Positions 1 to 5,644 of a stretch of 6,809 bases of DNA are shown piece by piece. The DNA is from an uncultured Clostridia bacterium (lineage in GTDB: Bacteria; Bacillota; Clostridia; Oscillospirales; Acutalibacteraceae). The stretch's first letter is position 1. Each line of letters begins with the position of its first letter. The notes beneath the pieces were generated by a model. That model did no database searches. It had not been told where the DNA came from and worked only from the letters and a program-made list of their open reading frames with translations. The stretch lies in the NCBI GenBank assembly GCA_904420155.1, contig CAJFUH010000214.1, positions 1 to 6,809 on the forward strand, in the 5' to 3' direction. The translations under genes and the position numbers were made by a program.

Positions 1-37
1 AAGGAGAAGATAGAAAAATCAGATCAAGAAAAGAAAA

Positions 38-3000
38 TTATTTTCTCTTTTTGGAGATCACCACAGCGGCGCCAGCCAGTGCGGTGAAGGCCATCAGTGC
101 AAAAGCGCCTGTGTCGCCCGTCTTGGTAACAGGAGCGGAACCTTCGCCGGTATTCTCTACCATGGCGTCATCCGTCTCCGGGACTTCTACTATCGGAACA
201 TCAATGGTCTCAGCTTTCACCAATCCAGCTTGTGCCGCTTCCAGATTGGCGACCGCTGCGTCTATATCTTCCTGGGTAGCATTCTCGTCTGCTGCGACTG
301 CCTTGGCAGCATCCAGGGCGGCGTTAAATACAGTCACGCTATCAGCGGTGTATCCGCCTACATCTATGGTAGAGGCGTTGGCGATCATATCGTTGAGGAT
401 ATCCTTATTGGGTTTCATACGCAGATCTGTCATAGCGTCTACCAGAGCGTTCCAGGCCGCATCCACATCGTCCTGCATGGCATTGCCGCTGGCCAGGACT
501 TCCTGAGCCTTGGTATAGGCCTCTACAAAGGCTTCCGTGTCAATATAAAGATCCAAATTCTCGTTGATGGAATCGGCCACTGCCACCGCTACTTCCAGGA
601 TGGTCTTATCGCCCTGTTTCCATTCCACCTTAGCCATGTAGCCCAGCAGCTCCACAGCCGCGTCGTTGAGCTGGGTCTGGGTGGCGTCCGGATCCGCGAT
701 GAGGGTTTTTGCATTCTCCAGCGCGTTGTTAAATCCATTGACTACCACTTCTACGGTATTGTCCAAAGCGCCCTCCGCCTTCATCTGTTCTGCTTGATCC
801 ACAACCTTTTGCAGGACATCGGTTACCGCCTTGACGTTATCCAGCGCCTCATCCAGCGCTACCTGCGCGTTGGAAATGGCAAGGAATCCGGATTCCTCAG
901 TAATCCCCTCGGCAGCTGCCAGGGCTTTTGCCAGGGCGTCATAGCCCACGGGGTAATCTTCTTCTGTGATCGCCTGGGCTTTTTCTACCAGGGCGCTCAA
1001 AATTTCATACGGCGTGATGGTGTATCTATCGGATGGGTTCAATCCCCCATGACGGATTTCCAGGGTAACCTGACCGTTGATATCCGCCATTACCATGTTC
1101 TCAATGGTGGTAGAGGTTTCGCCCTCCGCTACCGGCAAGGACCTCTTGGTGTACACTTCGTCGCCGGCATTCTTATATGCATAGACCACATCGCCGGGCT
1201 GCAAGCCGTCTACCTTCAAAGAATAGTAAACGTCGTCTTCCAGGAAACGATAGTTGTCGGAATCCTTCTCCATGAAGGGGGTAAAGATGACATCCTGGGA
1301 CTGGGCGGCTTTTTCCTCATTATCCGCAGCCAGATAAGAAATGCTCATCCTGCCGCTCTCGCCGCTGCCGGTACGGATATCGGTAGAGGTATAATAGAGT
1401 TTGCCTGCTTCGTCCGTGCCGAAATCCAATCCCTCAAACTTCAAGGTTGTGCCATAGGCACTGGAAGTCTGGGTGGCCAAAGGCTCTTCCGCATCCGCAG
1501 AGGCGTAAACTCTGATCTCCTTGCCCTGTTCTACATTGTAGAAAGTGGCGGTATCGGTTGCGCCCGGATTATTATCCGCTTCGGCCAGGTTGGCAGGATG
1601 TACCAAGGAAGGTTCCTGTCCGGGCTCCTCAAACATCTGCCATTCATATACTCTCAGCGCGCCCCAGGTTGCCTGATAGTAGGCGCGGTCAATCTGAAGC
1701 TTGAATTCCTGGGCGGTGATGGGCTCCGCCAGTACGCGGTCTGTCACCGGGTTGCGGTTGCCGGACACATAATCTGCCGACTGCCAGTTGCCGTCGGCGT
1801 CTTTGTACTGCAATCCGAAATTATAGGTGTTGCTGTTGGGATCCTCGCCGCCGGCTTCCGCATGTTCGATCCTCCAGCGGGAAATGGTGGTGGGTTTGTC
1901 CAGCTTGATGGTCATCCAGCCGCTGATCGCATTGGGGATACACCATTTGCTGTTGATATCGTCGTCCAGCGCCATGGCGGCCGTCTCGCCGCTGTTCTCG
2001 CCGGATTTGCCGGTAATTTCCGCGTTCAGGCATACATTCTCCGACATGGGCTGTTCCGGATGCGGGATAAAGACGCCGTCTTCCTGCATCTGGGCGTCCC
2101 ATTTGATGGTCAGGGTCTGCATATCGCCCTTGGCGCCGTCGGGGGCTACTGCACGGACTTTCACATTGGTATAGTCCTTGCCCTCCATGGCGCTCAAGGA
2201 ATTGATATAATACACGGTATTGGGGATGGCGTTAATTAACGTGTCGGTTCCGTCGGCGTTCTCATGGAAGATTTCATAGTATTGAGCGCCTTCCACTTCT
2301 TCCCAATTGAGACGGACTTCCGCTTTCATATCGCTGCTTCCGTCGTCATCGGCGAAGTACTGCATCTCTTCCACGCTGATGGAAGCCGGGGCGGGAAGTT
2401 CGATGCTGTCGCTGTCCACAATAGACAACTGGCCCAGGTTCAACTTATAGTCCTGTACGCCCGCTTCGCTTTCCACGCGGATGCCCAAGCCGATAGCCAC
2501 TTTGCCGGCGTCGGCGGACAGATCCACCACGCCGGTGGTCCAGCCGTTTTCAGCGTCTTCATTGGCTAAATCATAATAAACAACGTTCTTTTCCTCGTAG
2601 CTGTCGCCGTAATATACGCCCAGCTGGAGTTTTTGGTCGCTGTTCTGCTTATAGGTGAGTTTAATCTTGGTGCTGTCCGTCACGTCGATCTGGGTGCTGT
2701 ACAGCAGGGAAGTATTGGCCTTGCCGGCGTCCAGGTCGCCTTCATATTTCACGGAGTTGCCGCCGTTGTAAGCGTCCTCAAAGTCGTAATTGGCTTCCAA
2801 GGTGGAGCCTTCGGAGCGTACAATCCAGGTATAGGTGGGGAGTACGTCGGACATGGAGCGGTTGTTCCACTCTTTGGTGCGGGACAGCTCGCCGTTTACA
2901 AACCACTGGCTGCCGTGTCCGGTATTAAAGGTGGTGGTAAAGGGGGTGTCGTTTACCACGGATTTCTCCGCAAAGAAACGGGAAAGCCCGATCCACTTAG

Positions 3001-4177
3001 GCGCGCTGGGGTCGGAGGGGTCGCCCGGCCATACGGTGGGATCGCCGCTGAACCCTACATACAGGTCGCGTTCCTTCACGTGGAAGTCGGCGGGATCTTT
3101 GGCCCTGCCCAGGGTGGTATTGGGGATAAACAGGCCGATGGAAGTCTTGATCCGGCCGTCCTCACCCATCAGCAGATGGTCGCTCAACTGGGTATCCACG
3201 TCGCCGCCGCGCTGCATCTCATAACCGATAAAGGCGTCATACGGGTTGCGCCCGTTGTCAATCATAGTCTGGACGGTGGTATCCACACTGTATTCCGCAC
3301 CGTAGTTGCAGAACATTTCATCCACCGGATAAATACCTTCGCTATCCTTTGCAATAAACGGCGCCGTATAGCTGTTCACGCCGGGGCCGCCGATGCAGTT
3401 GTACCAGCTCCAGATAAAGTCCGGATACTTCTTATGTACGTACTTCATCAATTCGATGAGCTCGTCCACAGCGTCGTTCCAGCCAAAGCCTTCCGCATTA
3501 AAGAAGTAGCCGTCAAAGCCATAGTACTGGGCCATTTCCACCAGCTTGTCCGCCACGGGATAGGATCCGTCGGGGGCCTTCTGCACCATGTTGCGCAGTT
3601 CCGTCATGCCGGAGCCGCCGTCTTCCCAGGGGAAGGCCAGCATGCCCAGGACGGGAACGCCGTTCCTGTGTCCGGAATCGATCAAATCCGAGGTGGGCAG
3701 AAGCACAATGCCTTCCGTGGAACCGGAACCCGCCCAATAAATGTAGCTGTCCAAATACTGCCAATAATCAAACGCGAAGTTGCTGAACATATCGTCGCCC
3801 TGGGACGGGGTGTCGTCATGGTTCAGGTTCGCCATAGACGCGATGGTAAGTTTGGCGTCCGGGTTTTTCACGTCGCTGACCAGCGGGCCGGTAAACCGGT
3901 CGGCAATCGGGATGCTGGCGCGGTTATACTGGGCGTCGGTATCGTATTCCGGCGTCCACTCCAACACCGTCTCCATCTGGAACGCCAGGGAAGTAGGCTG
4001 CAAACTGAGATGCTCATTGTACTCCTCGTTAATGGGAGTACCGTCTCCAAACGGCGACTGCGATCCTGCGCGGGCGTTGGCAAGCAGCATGCCGCTGGAA
4101 GATACCACAAGAGCCGCCGCACAGCATACTGCCGTCACTTTGCGCAAAGAAGCCCTTGTTTTCGACTTTCTTCTCAT
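38..4177 (-). CDS. Wall-anchored GH85 endo-beta-N-acetylglucosaminidase with accessory modules
   Basis: GH85 enzymes cut between the two core GlcNAc residues of N-linked glycans; this one should act outside the cell on host or dietary glycoproteins. Residues 1-37 are a signal peptide with a basic start, a hydrophobic core and an ANA/ARA cleavage site. The GH85 domain spans about 60-450. GYFFNAEG (223-230) matches the family N-x-E motif, giving N227 as the residue orienting the substrate acetamido group and E229 as acid/base; WSWYN (256-260) is also family-like. Next come a beta-sandwich (about 455-590), an FnIII-like module (595-695), an F5/8C carbohydrate-binding-like module with ALDDDINSKW (about 712-850), an unassigned beta-rich part (855-1055), and four FIVAR-like helical repeats (about 1056-1118, 1119-1188, 1189-1254, 1256-1322). 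The tail has VTKTGD, a hydrophobic stretch and KKRK, a non-LPXTG sortase signal. The start is fixed by AGGAGG 10 nt upstream. No terminator is visible in the 37 bases beyond the stop. Family call is firm; exact glycan specificity is unknown. Confidence 0.93.
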   Translation of the reverse strand: MRRKSKTRASLRKVTAVCCAAALVVSSSGMLLANARAGSQSPFGDGTPINEEYNEHLSLQPTSLAFQMETVLEWTPEYDTDAQYNRASIPIADRFTGPLVSDVKNPDAKLTIASMANLNHDDTPSQGDDMFSNFAFDYWQYLDSYIYWAGSGSTEGIVLLPTSDLIDSGHRNGVPVLGMLAFPWEDGGSGMTELRNMVQKAPDGSYPVADKLVEMAQYYGFDGYFFNAEGFGWNDAVDELIELMKYVHKKYPDFIWSWYNCIGGPGVNSYTAPFIAKDSEGIYPVDEMFCNYGAEYSVDTTVQTMIDNGRNPYDAFIGYEMQRGGDVDTQLSDHLLMGEDGRIKTSIGLFIPNTTLGRAKDPADFHVKERDLYVGFSGDPTVWPGDPSDPSAPKWIGLSRFFAEKSVVNDTPFTTTFNTGHGSQWFVNGELSRTKEWNNRSMSDVLPTYTWIVRSEGSTLEANYDFEDAYNGGNSVKYEGDLDAGKANTSLLYSTQIDVTDSTKIKLTYKQNSDQKLQLGVYYGDSYEEKNVVYYDLANEDAENGWTTGVVDLSADAGKVAIGLGIRVESEAGVQDYKLNLGQLSIVDSDSIELPAPASISVEEMQYFADDDGSSDMKAEVRLNWEEVEGAQYYEIFHENADGTDTLINAIPNTVYYINSLSAMEGKDYTNVKVRAVAPDGAKGDMQTLTIKWDAQMQEDGVFIPHPEQPMSENVCLNAEITGKSGENSGETAAMALDDDINSKWCIPNAISGWMTIKLDKPTTISRWRIEHAEAGGEDPNSNTYNFGLQYKDADGNWQSADYVSGNRNPVTDRVLAEPITAQEFKLQIDRAYYQATWGALRVYEWQMFEEPGQEPSLVHPANLAEADNNPGATDTATFYNVEQGKEIRVYASADAEEPLATQTSSAYGTTLKFEGLDFGTDEAGKLYYTSTDIRTGSGESGRMSISYLAADNEEKAAQSQDVIFTPFMEKDSDNYRFLEDDVYYSLKVDGLQPGDVVYAYKNAGDEVYTKRSLPVAEGETSTTIENMVMADINGQVTLEIRHGGLNPSDRYTITPYEILSALVEKAQAITEEDYPVGYDALAKALAAAEGITEESGFLAISNAQVALDEALDNVKAVTDVLQKVVDQAEQMKAEGALDNTVEVVVNGFNNALENAKTLIADPDATQTQLNDAAVELLGYMAKVEWKQGDKTILEVAVAVADSINENLDLYIDTEAFVEAYTKAQEVLASGNAMQDDVDAAWNALVDAMTDLRMKPNKDILNDMIANASTIDVGGYTADSVTVFNAALDAAKAVAADENATQEDIDAAVANLEAAQAGLVKAETIDVPIVEVPETDDAMVENTGEGSAPVTKTGDTGAFALMAFTALAGAAVVISKKRK

Positions 4178-4187
4178 TTTTCCTAAA

Positions 4188-4193
4188 CCTCCT
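4188..4193 (-). promoter_or_regulatory. Ribosome binding site of the GH85 gene
   Basis: On the minus strand this reads AGGAGG, a full match to the Shine-Dalgarno consensus. It lies 10 nt before the ATG at 4177-4175 and supports that start, which is also the one that yields a complete signal peptide. Confidence 0.85.
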
Positions 4194-4213
4194 AAAAAAT
4201 TTTTAGTAAAATT

Positions 4214-4243
4214 ATTGTATCATATTTCCATTTTAAATAGCAA
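4214..4243 (-). promoter_or_regulatory. Probable sigma-A promoter of the GH85 gene
   Basis: On the minus strand, TTGCTA (4243-4238) and TACAAT (4219-4214) are 18 bp apart. The -10 box is preceded by TGA, which gives an extended -10 (TGnTACAAT). Transcription would start near 4207, about 30 nt before the start codon and just ahead of the ribosome binding site. The spacing and the extended -10 make this the better of two candidates; the other lies at 4277-4306. It was recognised by eye only. Confidence 0.55.
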
Positions 4244-4276
4244 GAGAAATAAATTCATTCCAATCAATAAGGTATT

Positions 4277-4306
4277 TTTATATAATTCTATAAGATTTTT
4301 AGACAA
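4277..4306 (-). promoter_or_regulatory. Alternative upstream promoter candidate of the GH85 gene
   Basis: On the minus strand TTGTCT (4306-4301) is followed after 18 bp by TATAAA (4282-4277). This would give a leader of about 93 nt. The -35 box falls inside the dyad at 4296-4321, so if this promoter is real the dyad is well placed to repress it. The region is AT-rich, which raises the chance of a false match. Confidence 0.3.
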
Positions 4307-4321
4307 ACTTGAGTCTAAAAA
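4296..4321. repeat. AT-rich inverted repeat, possible operator upstream of the GH85 gene
   Basis: TTTTTAGAC (4296-4304) and GTCTAAAAA (4313-4321) are perfect 9-bp inverted arms separated by 8 bases. It has no GC-rich stem and lacks the shape of a terminator, so a protein-binding dyad is more likely. It overlaps the -35 of the upstream promoter candidate and lies about 90 bp before the start site of the better candidate. No regulator gene is in the window. Confidence 0.5.
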
Positions 4322-4340
4322 CGTTAGGTGCTTTTGTTAT

Positions 4341-4377
4341 TTCTCCGCCGGAAATTTCAAAATAACGCCCGGCAGAA
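4341..4377. repeat. Weak imperfect inverted repeat in the intergenic region
   Basis: TTCT plus GCCGG (4341-4351, with two bulged C) can pair with CCGGC plus AGAA (4369-4377) across a 17-base loop. It is followed by AAACTTTTT on the plus strand, but no plus-strand gene would use it as a terminator. It may be chance or part of a structured region downstream of the acetyltransferase gene. Confidence 0.2.
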
Positions 4378-4414
4378 AACTTTTTGCTGACTTCCACGAT
4401 CCGTCACAGAGGGC

Positions 4415-4438
4415 GCCCGCAGGAAATATCCTGCGGGC
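4415..4438. repeat. Perfect 10-bp GC-rich hairpin without a T tract
   Basis: GCCCGCAGGA (4415-4424) and TCCTGCGGGC (4429-4438) pair perfectly around the 4-base loop AATA. Neither strand has a T run after it, so it is not a canonical intrinsic terminator. It lies 20 nt past the T tract of the acetyltransferase terminator, so it could be a backup stop, a 3'-end stabiliser or a dispersed palindromic element. Finding other copies in the genome would decide between these. Confidence 0.6.
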
Positions 4439-4457
4439 AAGGCGTTTTGCCAGCATC

Positions 4458-4493
4458 AAAAAAGGGAACCCTTTGGCCATCCCAAAAGGTCCC
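4458..4493 (-). terminator. Intrinsic terminator of the acetyltransferase gene
   Basis: Read on the minus strand, GGGACCTTTTGG (4493-4482), a 5-nt loop and CCAAAGGGTTCCC (4476-4464) form a 12-bp stem with one bulged base and one G-U pair. Six T follow (4463-4458). It begins about 35 nt after the stop codon of the acetyltransferase gene and should isolate that gene from the GH85 gene on the same strand. Confidence 0.85.
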
Positions 4494-4527
4494 CTCTTTC
4501 TATATTATAGATTATAGCCGGTAGCTC

Positions 4528-5217
4528 TCAGCCGCCGTTTGCCTTCTGTGCTCCCGTGTTCTTTTGATCCAGCAGGGCGCTCACCCTTTCCCGTACCCGT
4601 TCCAGGTCCGGGCTGCACAGCAGGGGAAGGGCTTCCACCAATTGTTCCGGTTCCAGATCCCACCATTTCCATTGGAGCAACAGATCGATCAGTTCCTGCG
4701 AAAAGCGTTTTTTGATCAGCCTGGCGGGATTCCCTCCCACCACGCTGTAGGGTTCCACATCCTTTGTCACTACCGAACGGGCGGCAACGATAGCGCCGTC
4801 CCCAATATGCACCCCGGGCATGACCACGCATTCCCGTCCGAACCAGACGTCGTTGCCCACCACGGTATCCCCTTTCCGGGGCAGCTGGGACAAGTGAGGC
4901 GGCGCATTCTCCTCCCAGGCCCCGCCAAAGACGGAAAAAGGATAGGCGGTCACGCTGCTGATGCGGTGGTTGGCTGTGTTCATGATAAATTGGGTGCCGC
5001 AGGCGATACTGCAAAATTTCCCAATGATTAGCTTATCGCCAAATTCAGGGCAATGAAACAGCACGTTATTCTTTTCAAAACCCGTGGGATCCACGGGATC
5101 GTCGTAGTAAGTATAGTCGCCGATGATGATGTTGGGCGCCGTCACCACATTCTTGATGAAGCAGGACGTCCCATATGCATTGGGAAAGACCGCGTTGGGG
5201 TCAGGTATGTTTTTCAT
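4528..5217 (-). CDS. Vat/CatB-like xenobiotic O-acetyltransferase (hexapeptide repeat)
   Basis: This is a 229-residue cytoplasmic enzyme of the family that moves acetyl from acetyl-CoA to a hydroxyl of streptogramin A (Vat) or chloramphenicol (CatB type); members are normally trimers. GDYTYYDD (33-40), DKLIIGKFCSIACG (61-74) and NTANHR (80-85) match family blocks, and H84 is the expected catalytic base. YPF (92-94), GNDVWFG (121-127), IGDGAIVAARSVV (138-150), EPYSVVGGNPAR (155-166) and KWWD (184-187) follow. Hexapeptide repeats with V/I/L at the turns form the beta-helix. Length fits the family (about 205-220) with a slightly longer tail. The frame stays open up to 5388, but the start at 5217 is chosen because AGGAGG lies 7 nt before it and the sequence upstream of it does not resemble the family. 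Substrate cannot be told from sequence; many chromosomal members have no proven resistance role. Confidence 0.9.
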   Translation of the reverse strand: MKNIPDPNAVFPNAYGTSCFIKNVVTAPNIIIGDYTYYDDPVDPTGFEKNNVLFHCPEFGDKLIIGKFCSIACGTQFIMNTANHRISSVTAYPFSVFGGAWEENAPPHLSQLPRKGDTVVGNDVWFGRECVVMPGVHIGDGAIVAARSVVTKDVEPYSVVGGNPARLIKKRFSQELIDLLLQWKWWDLEPEQLVEALPLLCSPDLERVRERVSALLDQKNTGAQKANGG

Positions 5218-5224
5218 GAAAAAT

Positions 5225-5230
5225 CCTCCT
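5225..5230 (-). promoter_or_regulatory. Ribosome binding site that fixes the acetyltransferase start
   Basis: The minus strand reads AGGAGG 7 nt before the ATG at 5217. It favours this start over an in-frame ATG at 5298 and over the longest frame from 5388. Its first two bases are also the last two of the TAG that ends the short frame at 5303-5229. Confidence 0.85.
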
Positions 5231-5303
5231 AAATCGATTGGGTCACATCCTTTCCGCTTCGTTCTACCGTGGCTACCGCTCTCTTTTTTCGGATCCATTC
5301 CAT
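5229..5303 (-). CDS. Possible 24-residue leader peptide of the acetyltransferase gene
   Basis: An ATG at 5303 opens 24 codons that begin MEWIRKKR and end with TAG at 5231-5229, overlapping the AGGAGG of the downstream gene. A purine-rich AAAAGGGGG ends 8 nt before this ATG, and the predicted transcript start near 5320 would place the frame at the very 5' end of the mRNA. It is out of frame with the acetyltransferase. Antibiotic resistance genes such as cat and erm are often controlled by short leader peptides whose translation or stalling affects downstream initiation, and this arrangement resembles that. A chance frame of this length is quite possible, so the call rests on its position rather than its sequence. 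Confidence 0.35.
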   Translation of the reverse strand: MEWIRKKRAVATVERSGKDVTQSI

Positions 5304-5326
5304 GCCGGATTCCCCCTTTTTCCTTT

Positions 5327-5355
5327 ATCCTACCATCTTCCGTTCTTTCCGGCAA
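5327..5355 (-). promoter_or_regulatory. Probable promoter of the acetyltransferase gene
   Basis: On the minus strand TTGCCG (5355-5350) and TAGGAT (5332-5327) are 17 bp apart, with TGG just before the -10, giving an extended -10. Transcription would begin near 5320 and leave a leader of about 100 nt. The -35 box lies inside the dyad at 5346-5370. Confidence 0.4.
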
Positions 5356-5370
5356 GTACGTTTGCGGAAA
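5346..5370. repeat. Dyad over the acetyltransferase -35, also terminator-like on the plus strand
   Basis: TTTCCGGCAA (5346-5355) pairs with TTGCGGAAA (5362-5370) with one bulged base, around the 6-base loop GTACGT. On the plus strand it is followed by GCTTTTTT, so it has the form of an intrinsic terminator, yet no plus-strand gene precedes it. Its overlap with the -35 box of the minus-strand promoter favours an operator role. It could also stop antisense transcripts before the gene 3 promoter. Confidence 0.4.
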
Positions 5371-5421
5371 GCTTTTTTCCCGCCGCAAGGCTCACGGAAA
5401 CGGGAATCTTCCTTGCATCCG

Positions 5422-5450
5422 TTGCCCATTGCGGCAATTTGTGTTATAAT
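5422..5450 (+). promoter_or_regulatory. Sigma-A promoter of the membrane protein gene
   Basis: TTGCCC (5422-5427) and a consensus TATAAT (5445-5450) are 17 bp apart, and TGT before the -10 completes an extended -10. Start of transcription is expected near 5457. The spacer holds an 11-base palindrome, ATTGCGGCAAT (5428-5438), which would place a bound regulator directly on the promoter. Confidence 0.7.
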
Positions 5451-5456
5451 CGGTTT

Positions 5457-5644
5457 TACTTTACGGGATAACATTACAATTTTCCGGGCTGTTTCATCAG
5501 CCACCCGCCCGCAGATTGCCGGGCCCTCCTTTGCTGAAAATCATCCTTATCCCATCCGATTTTTCTTATCCGTTGGATAATCATATATCACCAGGCCTCC
5601 CGCGCGTCCGCTGCGCCCGGCCTGTATGGAAGAAGGTGAACCCT
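5457..5644 (+). other. Long 5' leader of the membrane protein gene with two hairpins
   Basis: About 190 nt separate the predicted transcript start from the chosen start codon. GGCTG/CAGCC (5487-5491 with 5498-5502) is a short hairpin. CAGGCC (5592-5597) and GGCCTG (5619-5624) form a second stem, with an inner GCGC/GCGC pair (5602-5605 with 5613-5616), ending 8 nt before the ribosome binding site. I see no match to a known riboswitch core. The coding frame stays open back to an ATG at 5516, but that start has no good ribosome binding site. Confidence 0.4.
5633..5639 (+). promoter_or_regulatory. Ribosome binding site that fixes the membrane protein start
   Basis: AAGGTGA matches the 3' part of the AGGAGGTGA consensus and lies 5 nt before the ATG at 5645. 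The other in-frame candidates, 5516 and 5777, have nothing as good. Confidence 0.6.

Noticed and set aside
230..2239. 669-residue open frame on the plus strand opposite the GH85 gene
   Set aside because: It is antisense to a clearly functional domain protein, has low-complexity G/H/I/V-rich content with no recognisable motif, and lacks a ribosome binding site. It is a shadow of the coding strand.
2633..4186. 517-residue open frame on the plus strand opposite the GH85 catalytic region
   Set aside because: It is antisense to the catalytic domain, its residues are the reverse-strand image of biased codons (V, G, H, A runs), and no promoter or ribosome binding site precedes it.
4178..4527. CRISPR array, tRNA, or insertion sequence in the intergenic region
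   Set aside because: No direct repeats with spacers, no cloverleaf and no transposase or terminal inverted repeats were seen; the visible elements are a promoter, dyads, a hairpin and a terminator.
4505..5014. 169-residue minus-strand frame within the acetyltransferase gene
   Set aside because: It overlaps a well-supported gene in another frame and is rich in R and G as expected of a shadow frame.
5218..5388. N-terminal extension of the acetyltransferase by 57 residues
   Set aside because: The extension is highly charged, unlike the family, and begins upstream of the predicted promoter. The AGGAGG 7 nt before 5217 identifies the internal start.
5238..5580. Three overlapping plus-strand frames of 77-108 residues between the acetyltransferase and membrane protein genes
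   Set aside because: They lie over the divergent promoter region, are rich in F, P and S from pyrimidine tracts, and have no ribosome binding sites or family features.
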